A stretch of DNA of 64,000 nucleotides from Coptis chinensis (lineage: Eukaryota > Streptophyta > Magnoliopsida > Ranunculales > Ranunculaceae). The notes under the pieces were generated by a model. That model saw nothing but the letters and a program-made list of their open reading frames with translations, had not been told where the DNA came from and made no database searches. The DNA is taken from the NCBI GenBank assembly GCA_015680905.1, contig CM027380.1, forward strand, positions 39,858,001-39,922,000, written 5' to 3'. A program made the translations under genes and the position numbers. Each line of letters begins with the position of its first letter. The first letter of the stretch is position 1. Below, in pieces: positions 1 through 12,196 of the stretch.

Positions 1-141
1 TTTGGATAATTATTATACACATGTTTGGAATTTTTAATTTTTGGTGTTAAGAATTTTTAGTTATTTTTTTATGTTAATTAGCCCACCCTTAACTAGAATC
101 TTGGCTCCGCCACTAACGAGAGACACCTGGCTGTAGAGAAG
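1..141. other. Left flank, unassigned
   Basis: AT-rich sequence leading into the transposase fragment. The frame of that fragment is open upstream to about position 103 but shows no recognisable start codon, so the first exon or true start probably lies left of the window. The stretch around 79-114, containing TGGCTCCGCCAC, resembles a phrase common in plant repeats, but no element could be delimited. Confidence 0.3.
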
Positions 142-256
142 TTGTATTCAGAGGATGATAATAATTGTCATAAAATGCTCCGGTTGAATAAAGCATGTTT
201 TAATAGCTTATGTGAGCGACTTCAAGAAAGAGGTTTGACTGCTAGTAGGTGGGTTC
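142..256 (+). pseudogene. PIF/Harbinger transposase, 5' fragment
   Basis: Encodes the helical N-terminal part of a plant PIF/Harbinger (HARBI1-like) transposase. Visible motifs are an Asp/Glu-rich start, MLRLNKACFNSLCERLQERG and a following TASRWV, which match the usual 'LRM-x-AF-x-LC-x-L-x-x-GL' stretch before the DDE domain. The frame runs straight into the TSD GGTTC at 252-256, where element A begins. The continuation starts at 46742 and is in the same frame when the nest and one TSD copy are ignored, giving the expected V-P-V-K-E-Q-M-A-M. No start codon is visible, so the beginning is outside the window or in an upstream exon. The transposase family is clear; the gene is dead because it is split and has stops downstream. 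Confidence 0.85.
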
Positions 257-1658
257 TGATAAGAGCCCAAAACTGTAGTTTTAATCCCTTAATAATAATA
301 CTTTTAGACCAATTATACGAGTAATAAATAAGAGTTAATGCTAATTACGTGCTTTTATGTATTTCAGGCATTGAAGTCAATTATCTGCAGAAATGTGCCA
401 CTTTGGCGATATAAAGGAGCAAGGGTTGGTTGCTAAGAAGTTCTGTGATTAAAGGCCAAGACGGGCAGAAACAACACACAAAGTCAGCAGAACTTCTGAA
501 GATCATATATTTGGACTAAGACCTCGGAATTGGGTGTACCTTATGTCAAAACAACCGGATCGGAAAGAGCTTTCCAATGGTCTAAAATTTGACCCAATCA
601 GAGGAGCATAAGTAAACGAAAAACCTATTAAAGTCAAAGCCAGCTGAAAAGGGCCCTGTGGACTGAAGAAATTGGGCTTTGGGCTCGATTTTCCAGCCCA
701 AAACATGGACCCTCAGCCCATGCACGAAAATGTGGATCTGGTCTCTTCCATTTGCACACACAAGACTTAGCTCTTAAGATGAATTAGCTTAGGATAAAGG
801 TAGCCATTAGAGTAGCCATTAAAGCTTAGTTCTAGATCTAGTGTTTTTCAATTAATTAATTAGTTGTTATTCTTGTTTTAATTTCAGTATTGAATCATTG
901 TTTATCATTCATTAGATAAATAAAATAGTTAGTTCTTGATAATTTCGATTTTGTTATTTAAAATTGCTTAGATCTAATTTCAATTCTTAGTCGTTAATGA
1001 TTTCTTAGTTGTTAATTTAGATTTAAATTATTGTTTAGTTGAATTTAATAAAGTTAGAATCTTTATATTATGTCTTATTCAATTTCATATGGAAATGATA
1101 GTTTGATGAATCAAGGTTAAACCTCCATTAGAGGGGTTTTGATGAAGCCTTAATGAAAACTTGATTGTGTAGTATAGAATTGTTGTAAGAGTCTATTCCA
1201 CTCTAGAAGGTCGTTGATTCGCCATGAGAATGGGTGGACGTCCTCACATGCTAGTTATGAATTGGTAGAGATGTCATGTATAATTAGGGATTAGAACGAC
1301 CAATTTCACCGTAAGAACGTAAGAATTGGATTACAAAATCTATGCTAGTTTCTTAAGTTGGATTTAAGGTGGATTCAATTCCCCCCTAATTCTTATTCTA
1401 GATTCAAACATTAGTATTCCGTAGCATTTCATAGTATAATTCATAAAACTCTTATTGACTTTGGTAGGATTGATAGTCGTAGGAAACTTGAATGCTAAAG
1501 AACTAGGAGTGGAACGAATCTTCTATTCCAACTCTACTTTAAGAGTATCGAGAGTAGAAATCTTTGATAATCAGGAGTAGAGTTCAGTTTTAGTTTTACT
1601 TGCGTTTAGAGTTTCATCACTTTATTCATTAGTAAAACTATCAATTTCACTATTATTA
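257..1658 (+). repeat. 5' LTR of element A
   Basis: Starts TGATAAGAGCCCAAAACTG and aligns end to end with 45334-46736. The expected terminal TCA has become TTA at 1656-1658, two bases before the primer site. It shares its first 20 or so bases with the LTRs of B, D and F, so these belong to related families. No clear TATA box was seen. The many small differences from its partner suggest A is not recent. Confidence 0.93.
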
Positions 1659-1660
1659 AA

Positions 1661-1678
1661 TGGCGCCGCTGCCATCTT
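1661..1678 (+). other. Primer binding site of element A (tRNA-Asp-like)
   Basis: TGGCGCCGCTGCCATCTT, two bases after the LTR. The first 13 bases match the complement of a plant tRNA-Asp 3' end except for one base; after that the match is poor. Athila and Tat elements typically use tRNA-Asp. Confidence 0.85.
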
Positions 1679-1907
1679 AGTTCACTTTAGTATTATTTTC
1701 TGTAGAATTGTTAGTTTTCCAAAGTCCCATAACCCACCCACCCTTGTTTGATTCTCATTGTGGTTGTCTGTTTCAGCACTAAAAATTTTCCTCGAAGAAT
1801 TACACGGAGTGTAACCTGCGCCCTGGGCAGGCTAAATTGGAACGCGACCCGTGCCCAAGCGCTTGGAACTCCATTTTTTGGCTGAGCGCGACCCGCGCCT
1901 TGCCAAG
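1679..1907 (+). other. Leader of element A, first part
   Basis: Noncoding leader between primer site and the insertion point of B. It holds GC-rich words of the type GAGCGCGACCCGCGCC (1884-1899) in otherwise AT-rich DNA. The last five bases, CCAAG (1903-1907), are the left target duplication of B. The leader resumes at 24559. Confidence 0.85.
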
Positions 1908-3397
1908 TGATAAGAGCCCAAAACTGTAGTTTTAACCCTGTAACAGTCATACTTTTAGACCAATTATGTGAGTAATAATTAAGAGTTAACACTGATTACG
2001 TGTTTTTATGCATTCCAGGCTTCAAAGTCCATTATGTGCAGAAATGTGCCACTTTAGCGAGATAAAGGAGCAAAGGTCGGTTGCTAAGGAGTTCTATGAT
2101 TAAAGGCCAAGATTCAAGAAGACAAAGCCTTTCTAAAGCCCGGTCAAAAGCTGAAAAGTTGACGCGGGCAGAAATAGCACTCAAAGTCAGCAGAACTTCC
2201 GAAGGCTATATCTTTGGACTCACCTCGGAATGGGGCCTACCTTATGTCAAAACGACCGGCTCGGAAAGAGCTTTCCAATGGTCTAAGCCTTGACACAATC
2301 AGAAGAGCAGAAGTGGACAAAATGTCTGTTGAAGCCAACTGTAACTAAAGAGGCCTTTTTGGACTGAAAGAATTGGGTTTTGGGCCTGATTCTCTAGCCC
2401 AAAACATGGCTCCAAGCCCATGCATAATTTTTGGATCTGAAAGTATAAAAATAAGAGCTTGACTCTTTGTTAATGGTAGCTAGTTAGACCTAAAACAATA
2501 GATAATTCTAGATCTAGTTTTTATTTAATTAAATTAAGTTTAGTTTATATTCAATTCTTGTTTTAGATTAAACTCTTAGAATCATTGTTCTTAATTAGTT
2601 TGATAAATAAAATAGCTATTTTTCAATTTCGATTCTTGTCATTTACAATTGTTAGATCTAATTTCATTTATTACTTGTTATTCAATTCTTAGTTATTAAT
2701 TAGAATTTAATTATTGTTTAATTTAGATTAGTAAAATTCAATTCTTTATATTATGTTTAGTTATAATTTAGTCGGAAATGATTGCGTCATGATTCTCGGC
2801 TAAACCTCCATTAGAGGGGGTTGAGAAGCCTTGATGAAAGCTTGATTCCGATTATCGTAGAGTCGTCGTAATTTCCCTTCCACTCTAGAAACGATTAGTT
2901 CACCATGAGAATGGGTGTAATCGTTCACATGCTAGTTATGAATTGGTAGAAATGCCATGTGTAATTAGGGATTAGGAGTAACCAGATTGTTCTGCAAAGC
3001 AGTTCAATTCGGATTACGACGATTCGTCGTTAGTAGGATTAAGTCGAGTTAAGGTGGAATCAATCCCCCCTCTAACTCCTTATCATAGAATCGACGTAGC
3101 ATTCCCATAGTTGTTCTAATAGTCGACTAGTTGCATCTCGTGGGTAGTTGCATCGTAGTCTAGTTGCCATTTCGTAAATCTCTCATTAGACTTTAGAGTT
3201 AAGTTTACTTATACGTAGAGAACACAGTATGCGGAAGGACTAGGAGTGGAACGAATTTTTTACTCCACTCTATTTCGATAGAATTGAAAGTAGAAAACTT
3301 TGATAAGCAATCTAGCATCGTAAATAGTTTTAGTTTACTTACGTTTTGAGTTTTATCGTTCATTTCGTAGGTAAACTATCATTTTTATGTTTTATCA
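1908..3397 (+). repeat. 5' LTR of element B
   Basis: 1,490 bp, TGATAAG to ATCA, partner at 23066-24553. A plausible promoter TATAAAA lies at 2444-2450 and is conserved in the 3' LTR (23604-23610) and in the LTRs of D and F. The partner LTRs are very similar by eye. Confidence 0.94.
2444..2450 (+). promoter_or_regulatory. Putative TATA box in B LTR
   Basis: TATAAAA in the context GAAAGTATAAAAA. The same word occupies the same place in the 3' LTR of B and, on the minus strand, in both LTRs of D (28011-28016, 35841-35846) and in F (62983-62989). Conservation across copies is the evidence; the start site is not known. Confidence 0.55.
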
Positions 3398-3399
3398 AA

Positions 3400-3417
3400 T
3401 GGCGCCGCTGCCATCTT
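3400..3417 (+). other. Primer binding site of element B
   Basis: TGGCGCCGCTGCCATCTT, identical to the site in A and two bases downstream of the LTR end TCA. Complementary to the 3' end of tRNA-Asp over the first 13 bases with one mismatch. Confidence 0.85.
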
Positions 3418-4044
3418 AGTTTCACTTTCGCATTGTTTTCGTAGTATAACTACTTTTCTTAAAGTCCCATTTCACCCACCCACCCTTGTTTGATTCATAT
3501 TGTGGTTGTCCATTTCAGCGTTGAAAAGTTCCGCGAAAAATTACACCGAAAGCACTCCACGCTTCAAACGGGCCTTCGCTTCCAAAAGCCTAGAACCTTG
3601 AGCGCGACCCGCCCCCATGTGGAGCCCGACCCGCCCTAAATCACTGTAACTTGAAGTTACACGGAGCGTGACCACGCCCTAGGCGAGCGCACCCAAGCCC
3701 TAAGCTAAATTTTTCCAGATTTCTACAGTTTTGATTCGAACTTTGATTTTTCAAGTCTTTCTGTGTTCTAACTTGTTATATACACTGAACAGCAAAGCAA
3801 GGACGCAATCAGGAATTCCTTTTTTCCACACCTCGCATCTCCTGTTAGAGGTTTATACTAGTATATCAGATTTGTTTGGAGTGTTGATGTGTTTAGCTAA
3901 GTTTGGTCTTAGCCTTGTATGAGATTAAGGTCTGGTCGAACAAAAACACCGAACGTAATTACACAACAACGTCAACAAACAAGTCTATCTAGTATACCAC
4001 CTACTACACTTCTAGCTACTATTTCACACACACAACCTGATATA
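3418..4044 (+). other. Leader of element B
   Basis: Noncoding leader with GC-rich words (GAGCGCGACCCGCC at 3600-3613 and relatives to about 3700). An open frame with an ATG at 3919 runs into gag, so translation could start there; the ATG at 4045 is preferred because the equivalent Met is kept in A (25107) and D (33988), whereas A lacks the 3919 equivalent. Confidence 0.7.
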
Positions 4045-5573
4045 ATGCCTGAAGATGGAGAGACTCCTCTCTCTGACTTCTACAAAGCCTTGAGCGATAG
4101 CCCAAAATCTTGCATCGTTCTAGCAGACCCAGTAGGGGATTTCCGAATCCCCCCAAATATTTTTAATTTGTTATCCGTTTTTCATGGTTTAGACCATGAA
4201 AAACCTTATCGGCATCGTAGGGATTGAACAAGTCCTAACAACATTCCACCATCCTACGGTTGGTGCGGAACAAATTAAACTAAGGGTATTCCCTTTCACC
4301 TTAGTCGATAAAGGCGGCTTTGGTTAACTGCCCAAGCACCTAATTACGTGGACTCGTGGGCTAAACTTGTTCAAATTGTTTATGGAACATTTTTACCCAC
4401 CCCTAAAGACGGATGAGATGCTTTCCAAGATTCATTTCTTTTCGACAAAATCTTCATGAATCATTTTCGAGGCTTGGAATCGTTTCACCGATCTCCTTAT
4501 AGAGTGTCCACATCATAACTTAGCGAAAGACACGTTAGTTCGTGCCTTTTCAAAGGACTTCTACACCACCATAAAGAAGTCCTTGACATAATGAATGGGG
4601 TAGTTTCTTAAGCAAAGGAGCCTCGGAGGCTTATAAATTTTAGAGGATCAAACAAAGCGAAATAACAACTGGGGGGGTAGTGACGATATCCACATCCACT
4701 AGTTCTTCTAATACAGATTAAGGCACGGGTATGTTTGAAATTAAACACGATCCCGAGCTTAAAACTCTAATCGAATCACTCACTAAAAAGGTAGAGGCCA
4801 TTTCTGTTCAACAAAAGCCTATCCCCGTCATGAATGTAAATTCAAATTCATGTAGTTTCTGTTGGAGCCCTCAACATCCCGACTCCCACTGTCCGATAGC
4901 CTATGAACAGGCTTGTTCCATTAATAGTGAACCTAACGCCCCTTGGAAACAAAATCCCAACTTCAGTTGGAGAAATAACCAACACGTCACACCTCCAGGG
5001 TACAATAATCAATATGTTAGGCCAACGCACAATTTTAACCAAGCTCCACCACGACAAGGACAGGGTCAGGGTAATTTTAATAATTATAACAACCAAGTGC
5101 AACCTCGACAAGGTCAAGCACAAGGTCAAGGTAGTTATAATAATTATAATGCTAATAGAGGTATCGTTCCGGTAAATATTAATTATCAAAATCCACCCAT
5201 AAATAATTCACGTGAAATAGTTCCAGTCACACCACCCGTGACTACTACACCCACACAACCGGATCGTCTTGACACCTTCATACAAGTGAGCCAAAAACTT
5301 TTCCAAACCATGGCTCAATCTAACCAACAGCTTCTTCAATCCGTTAATAATTTAACCCAACAGTTGGCCCAACATAAAGCCCAACCCAAAGGTGTGTTGC
5401 CAGGTCATGCAATACCTAATCCTAAAGCAACAAACACAGCCTTTGAGGTAATCGATAATACTAGTAATGAATATGAAAATGTAGGTGAGCTAAATGCCAT
5501 CACCACTCTCCGTTCTGGCAGAGTGGTTGATAACAAAGTAACTATGCCTATAGTTACCCCACCAGTAGCCCCT
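4045..5573 (+). pseudogene. Element B gag, N-terminal and central part
   Basis: Athila-type Gag, the structural capsid and nucleocapsid protein. The N-terminal block is recognisable (ETPLSDFYKALSDSPKSC, then DPVGDFRIPPNIFNLL). The capsid core follows in several frames: a frameshift after KPYRHR near 4220 and more small indels through about 4720. From 4731 the frame is open again and includes a canonical zinc knuckle C-x2-C-x4-H-x4-C (CSFCWSPQHPDSHC) and a Gln/Gly/Asn-rich stretch with repeated GQGQG and NNYN words. Element C interrupts the gene at 5574 after VTPPVAP; the continuation at 15669 keeps the same sequence as the intact region of A. Not functional. Confidence 0.9.
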
Positions 5574-7378
5574 TGATAAGCACGTAAATGATATATATTT
5601 ACGCTCAATTTTATATTAGTTAGTCTAGTTATTTTATTTGTTTGATTTAGTTAGTGTGTTTTTAGTGATTTTGCAGGATTGGAGTTAACTTGATTAAAAG
5701 TGTTGAAACCTGCCGAGATTCAAGATATTAGTGTGTGTGCGTTGATCTAGTTCAGTGGAGGTATCCCGGTTGGTCAAGATATTGTTTTATGTGCATTGGA
5801 TTTGGCCTTGTTGTCTGCTAATGAGAATTTGGGCTCGGTACCTTACTACCTCAGCACCTAATGATCAGTAATAGAGAAACAAAACTATGGATATGAATAT
5901 TTGGTGAATACACGTGAAGACGAAATTTAATTTAGCACGTGACCTACATTCTCTAGTTTTGACCTATGGTTGGACCTTAATTATTTGGCCTCAAGTATTT
6001 GAATTGAGCGAAAATGTGGTCTTGAGCTTAAAGTCACATGGCTAAATTAAATGAAAGTAAGGAGCTGTGAGTAGGAATATGGAGCGAAATTAGTTATGGC
6101 ACATGAGCTTACATAACCAGCAAAGGGGTGGACCAAAGATTAAAGACCGGACCATGTGCACTCAACTCAAATTCGAGGCCAACTACCTATCCTACCTACT
6201 GGACCACCGGATTGGAACATTAGTCTTCTCCAATTCAATTCGCACGAACAGAAAAACCCATCCCTCAATTCCCGCGACCAAATCGAACCAATCAAATATC
6301 CCAACCGACCATCTAATCACCCATGGGCTTAAACAATTATTTCTAATTCCCCTTTTTTGTAGAAAAACAGTATCCAATTCATAATGAGAGACGTGAGCAG
6401 GTCGATCTTTTGGTTTCCAATTCGGTTTCGAATTTCACGTAACTCGACCGAATTAGATACTTCTAATTCAAATCAAACTCTCAAGGTGAATCCATTATAT
6501 ATAGAAGAGAGAAACAGTAAAAAGGAGCGCTCCACAACACAGAAAAAGAGAGAGCCAAAGAACCGAAGAGCCGAAGAGCAAGAATTGGAGCGAGAAGAAG
6601 AAGGCCAAGCCGAACCTACTGTCGACATGAGTTTTTCTTTACCTTACTTTAATTTTAGTTCTATTATTATCATGTGTAACTAAACTCTGTCTAGGACTTT
6701 GATGAACCTTTAGATTACTGTTTGTATATTGGGATTGATTTTAATAATTTCCAGTTGGTTTAATATTGATTATATTCTTCTAAGTTCGTAATTTGATAGC
6801 GAAAATTTATCTTTCATATAGTATGTCACGCATGCGATATAGTTCGATATTCGTCATAATTGATTAAGCTTGTTTTAACTGTTTGTATCAAGTTTAGATA
6901 TTACTCGTACCGTAAAAAGACGAGTAATCTTTTGAGTTTGATCTTTAATGCTGAACTTTTAGAAGATACATGTTTAGTTAAGAGCTGTCACGATCATATC
7001 TTCGAGAAAGCAAGGGTTACCTTTCCCTCGTGCTACTCGTATTAAATCTGGAATATTAAAATTACTCCTAGAAATATAAACAGAAGTCTAAGGTGGATTC
7101 AACAGTCCTAGAATTCTCTTTATTGAATTTCAATTGTTTAATTTATTATTTTCATAAACGTAGTTAAAATAATTAGCTTTAGTTAATAATAATTCCAAAT
7201 TTCTATAAAACAACATTGTCGAATTAGGTTAGGTAATATTTTAGTACTCGTTTGTCCGAAGTAGCAATCCTTGTGGGATCGACCCGTTTGCCGCAACTAT
7301 TTTCAACGATAGCTGTGCGCTTGCGGTTTAATTAGGGTTAGATTAGTCTATTTAATTAGACTGACTAATTTTCTATCA
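5574..7378 (+). repeat. 5' LTR of element C
   Basis: TGATAAGCACG to CTATCA. The promoter region holds TATATATA at 6496-6503, followed by a purine-rich stretch (about 6500-6615). A 93-codon frame (6103-6384) is present in both LTRs, but there is no evidence it is a gene. Confidence 0.95.
6496..6503 (+). promoter_or_regulatory. Putative TATA box of element C
   Basis: TATATATA followed by a purine-rich stretch. The same sequence occurs in the 3' LTR at the equivalent position (about 14778-14785). This is the best promoter candidate in the LTR; its position in mid-LTR fits U3 upstream and R-U5 downstream. Confidence 0.5.
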
Positions 7379-7384
7379 AGTTTT

Positions 7385-7403
7385 TGGCGCCGCTGTCGGG
7401 GAT
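7385..7403 (+). other. Primer binding site of element C
   Basis: TGGCGCCGCTGTCGGGGAT, six bases after the LTR. It matches the complement of the plant tRNA-Asp 3' end nearly throughout (two differences seen), better than the sites in A, B and D. Confidence 0.92.
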
Positions 7404-8048
7404 TGCAGTGGTACAATTGAGTTTTAAAATTTTATTTATCGTGATTCGTAGTTTAAATTTAGTCGTAGTTTTATTATTTATTAGTTTTCGTGTCTAATTT
7501 TGATTTTCACAGGCAGTAAGCAAAAAAAAAAATTTCTTACAAAGCTGATAGTCGTTATTTTTTTGTGGATTTTTGGGAAGTTGCTTGCTGTCGTCACCCA
7601 GCGTCGCAAGTAGCCCTCGAAGGCTCACGGAGGCAATGCGTCTCTTTCCTTTGTGGGCTTTGACTTTGTTTGTTTTGTGTGTTTTGCTTGTTTTCATTGT
7701 TTCTTGCATCTACGAAGGTTAAATCACCTTGACCAGCCTTAGGCATATTGCATTAGGACAGGTTTTAGCCCGCTCACTAGAAAAGCCCTTTTGACACGTG
7801 GATTGAGTGACGGTGCTTTTATACAAGAACTGGGAATCGTGTTATTTGGGTTTAGGAGCAAATATATTAAACATTATTGAAAATTCAATCTGGTTTGAAA
7901 TAAATTTTTTTTGATATTATTTGTGTGTGTGCATCGTTTGCATTAATTATAGTCTTAGGTATTAAGTTAGTTTTATTTTTGTTAGGGTGTCGTTCTATAG
8001 AGTCTTAAAAAATAATAATAATAATAATAAATAAAAAAATAAATAAAA
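7404..8048 (+). other. Leader of element C
   Basis: About 645 bp of noncoding sequence between primer site and gag. Nothing recognisable apart from a run of AATAATAATAA and A-rich sequence just before the gag ATG. Confidence 0.7.
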
Positions 8049-11000
8049 ATGGAAGGAGGCAATAATAACGAAGTTGTTGCCCAAGTACCTAGATCTATTA
8101 AGGAGTTTATCTATCCCACTAGGACAACTCGACCATCTTGCATCGTTCCTCCACCGACCAATGCTAATCATTTCGAGTTAAAGCCCAATCTACTTGGGCT
8201 ACTTCCTAAGTTTAGGGGAACGGATGAGGAAGATCCGTATCTTCACGTAAGGGAATTTGAGGATATCTGTGGGACTGTTAAGCTTTAACAGTTTAGTGAC
8301 GATGCTATAAAATTGAAGTTATTCCCATTTTCCTTGAAGGAGAAAGCGAAGAGTTGGTTTCACACTCTTCCATCTAATTCTATCGCGACCTGGGAAAAAT
8401 TATGCATTATATTCTTAAAGAATTTTTTCCCTAATCATAAGGCAACTGCTTTTAGAAAAGTAATTTCATCTTTCTGCCAAAATGAGGGTGAGTCGTTGTG
8501 GAAGTGTATGGAGAGATTCAAAGACATACTCTTGCAGTGTCTTAACCATGGCCTTGAGAAAGGTAGACTGGTACAATTTTTTTATGAGGGCCTTGATTTT
8601 AATTCTAAGGCCATGGTTGAGACCATGAGTACGGGAGATTTTTGTGATAAGATTGTGGATGATGCATGGTCGTTTTTGAAGGCGTTCTTTGAAAAGGTTC
8701 AAAGCCATGGGGAAACTAGTCGTGAGCCTAAGAAGGTGGCTAGTAGTACTATAAAGAATGCTATGTTTCACGTTGATAAGGATTTTGACGCGAATGCTAA
8801 AATAGCTGCCTTAGTTAGAAGAGTTGAGGCTCTTGAGCTAGAAAAGGAGACAAAATCTCCAGCTCAAGTTAATAATGTTGAGACCCCTGGTTGTCTTTTG
8901 TGCGATAGTCTTGATCATGTTATTGATAATTGCCCTGGCGTGACTGCACAAGTCAATGCCTTTAACACATACCAGAACCCAAGCAATAACTCCTTTTCTA
9001 ATAATAGTTATAACCAAGGGTGGCGTAATAACCCTAACTTGTCTTGGTCTAAAAGTATACACCAGGGAAATCCAGTTAGTAACTCCAACCCAACACAACA
9101 GTATGTACCCCAACCACCGAAACTTTCACCTATGGAGGAAGCCATTAATCAGTTAACACAGACCAATTTTCAATTTCAAAAAGATGTCAAACAACAATTG
9201 TTCTCGAACTCACAATCCATTGCCAAGTTGGAAGTTCAAATGGGTCAAATTGTTAATATTTTGAATGAGAGGGACAAGGGTAAGTTTCCTAGTCAAACAG
9301 TAGCTAATCCAAATGGTCAACATGAGGTAGGCTCTAACTTGAGCCAAGGGCACCACCATGAGCAAGTAAAGTCGATTACTACGCTTAGGAGTGGTAAACA
9401 TGTTGATAATAAGGTTGAGATGCCTAGGGTAGAGGTTAGGTCTAATTTAGGAGAACGTGAAAGTGAGGAGAGTGATATTAATGGTCCTCATGCTAGTGAA
9501 GCTTCTAGGCAACCTTCTATTCCTGTAGAGTCTAGTCCTGTGCCACATTATATACCAAAAGCTCCTTTTCCTCAAAGATTGGTTCAAGTAACGAAAGGAA
9601 TACAATCTAATGAAATTTTGGATGTTTTTAAAAAGGTTCATATAAATATTCCATTTCTTGAGGCTATTAAGCAAGTTCCTGCCTATGCCAAGTTCTTAAA
9701 AGATTTGTGTACTGTGAAACATAAGATGCATGTGCAGAAGAGAGCATTCCTCACAGAGCAAGTAAGCTCAATCATTCAATACAAAACTCCACCTAAGTTT
9801 AAAGATCCAGGTTGTCCCACCATTTCATGTGTTATAGGAAGTCATAGGATAGAGCAAGCTTTAGTTGATTTGGGGAGCGAGTGTGAATTTACTCCCTTAT
9901 TCGTGTATATGCAATTAGGATTGGGAGAGCTTAAGTCCACTCCAATAACATTACAACTTGGCGATAGATCTGTTAAAATCCCTCGTGGTGTTATTGAAGA
10001 TGTTTTGATTCAAGTAGATAAATTTTATTTTCCATGGACTTTGTGGTTCTTGATACTCAACCCATCCAAAAATTCTAAAGGAAATATTCTGTGATTCTTG
10101 GTAGACCATTTAAAGGTACACACTAATGCCATTATAAATTGTAGGAATGGTGTCATGAAAGTTTCTTTTGGTAATATGACAGTCGAGCTTAATGTTTTTG
10201 ATGTGAGCAAACAACTTGGAGAGTTAGAGAATATATATGAGGTTAATATGGTTGAGACTACTAGCAAACAAGTAAGCACTAATAATGACGCTAGTTCGAT
10301 TTTGGATGATGATTTTTGGTTGTCTGATAGTGATGATGATGATGTACTAAAAGCGGTGGTGCATACTCTATCTGAAGAACTCTCTCTTGATAGTACTCTT
10401 GAAGTTAACTCTTCATGTCCTAATTCCATCGTCCCTCTCTCTAGTACTTCCATTCCATGTTTTGACCCTAGCTGTGTTGTTGTAGTGAATGACTTTCATG
10501 AGAAAGTTGCTAAGGATTATTTTGAGTTGTTAGAGAAAAATAAACAATTACTCGAGGAAAATGAGAAGTTGTCTGACAGGATGCTATCTCTTGAGAGTGA
10601 AAACATTGTTTTGAATTCCAAAGCTAATGAGTTTATGCATGTTGCTAATAAATTGAAAGCGGAAAATGAAACTCTTAGTGATATGAATAAATCTTTGGAA
10701 CGTGAGTTTGACATGATTAAGGAAAGGCAAAAATGTATTGAAACTGATTTTGATCTTTTAAAGAAGAATTTCGACTCAAATATGACATTTCCAAACCTGT
10801 GTAATGATGTTGAAATTTTGGATACAATCCCAAGTGTCGGGGAGTGTTCCAGTGATCACGATAGTCTTATTACTTGTTCTAAGTCAGCTCCATCTTCTTT
10901 AGAACGTGTCTCAACTACTGCCCCTTCCACTACTCATATTGAACATCCTAGGCCTCTTGTTGTTTGTTATTATTGTGGTGGTGAAGGGCATATTAAGTAT

Positions 11001-11330
11001 CACTGTCAGATTAGAAAATGAGCATTTCAGTTTTGGTATAAATCTAATACTAGTGTAAACCAGGGTAACTCTGTGAAACAAGTTCCACAATCAGGTATTT
11101 CACCTCATGACCATCCTAGTAAGTTTGTCACATCTAATTCACTTCCTAACTCTTCTTTGGAATCTGCCTATAGTCTACCTATGACTCATCCTAAGAAAAG
11201 AAAAGTAAGATTTAAACAAACAGACCCTAGACACTTTCCAACTAATGTACGTACCGTTTGGGTGAGAAAAGATGACTTGAAAGTGTTGTCAGATTTGCGA
11301 AGATCTCATGGCATTTTCACTATTTGTTAA
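8049..11330 (+). pseudogene. Element C polyprotein: Gag, protease-like, coiled coil, second zinc knuckle
   Basis: One reading frame of about 1,093 codons, broken only by stops at 8286, 10092 and 11019 (the second lies in a short out-of-register patch with compensating indels). Order: Gag capsid (about codons 50-290; KSWFHTLPSNSI, FFPNHKATAFRK), knuckle CLLCDSLDHVIDNC (C-x2-C-x4-H-x4-C), low-complexity Asn/Gln region, protease-like domain in which the Athila D-L-G-A-S is D-L-G-S-E, then an acidic patch, a heptad-rich coiled coil (about codons 820-900), a second knuckle CYYCGGEGHIKYHC, and a basic C-terminus with PKKRKV (11190-11207). The C-terminal third resembles the Gag end of plant Ty1/copia proteins, not Athila. 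No polymerase follows. The near-continuous frame suggests recent coding function. Confidence 0.85.
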
Positions 11331-12157
11331 GTGCATTGTCTCATGTTAGCCTATAGTGCACTGCATTGGCATATCTTATTAGGTGATACATGGTATGTTT
11401 AAGTGTTGTTTTGCACAAGTTTGGGGGTGACAAAGTTAAATTGAACTTCACATGATCTTTTGCTTAAGATTGGAATATTTGATTATTATTAGGTCATAAT
11501 TTGAGTGATATCTGATGAGTATGTTTGTACTTTAATAGTTTAGGTTTTGTTTTTCGTTGTTTTTAGGTTTTGTTCTTCTTTTGTAAGAGTCACTTCGTAT
11601 TGTTCCCAAATATTTCATTCTAGCCCCCAGTCTCCATTTGGGTTAACCAATGAGAAACATATTATTGTGATTTTCAAGTTATGACAAGTTTTATATTTAT
11701 GAAATGTCGAAAATACAAAGGAGACTCTGTCAAAAAAATTTCAATTTTAGGGCGTTCATTTTGTGTTTAGTTGGTAGACAAAATGCTAATCTAAGAATTA
11801 GGTGTGCGAAGCATTTGTCTGCTAGAGACGTTAACTGTAGCGCTTATGGGAGGCAACCCATGTTTTTTTTTTTTGTTGAGTCTTTTGTGCACGTGTATCA
11901 TGCATTCCACTCTAGCACCTTTTCTCCGCCTTTTTGGAGACGTGTAACTCTATGGGATGAGACACGTGACACATTTTAGTCATTGTAGTAACTTGGTTCC
12001 TCTTTTATATTATCATTGTTATATCTTTTGTGAGGTACTAATTTCTACAGGTGACTCAAAGATATTATTTTTCATTTTTGGAAGCTCTTGGTAACCTCTT
12101 TAATTATATACTTTTACTTGTCCATGTTGTTATCTTTTAAATTCCGCATCTATGTTA

Positions 12158-12196
12158 ACATTGAGGACAATGTCTATAAGAAGTTCGGGGGGTGGG
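12158..12196 (+). promoter_or_regulatory. Internal hairpin plus G-rich tract in element C
   Basis: Perfect 6-bp stem ACATTG / CAATGT closing the loop AGGA, followed 13 bases later by a G-run (CGGGGGGTGGG). The same arrangement, with a different stem sequence but the same loop, precedes the terminal polypurine tract. Confidence 0.5.

Noticed and set aside
76-120. Possible end of another transposon with TGGCTCCGCCAC
   Set aside because: Suggestive only; no inverted repeat or target duplication could be seen within the window.
4848-5189. Minus-strand frames opposite gag (also 8466-9113 and 26142-26402)
   Set aside because: Shadows of the low-complexity Gln/Asn-rich gag coding strand; no conserved start or domain.
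6103-6384. 93-codon frame present in both LTRs of C (also 14383-14664)
   Set aside because: It is duplicated only because the LTR is; it spans the LTR upstream of the TATA and has no recognisable domain.
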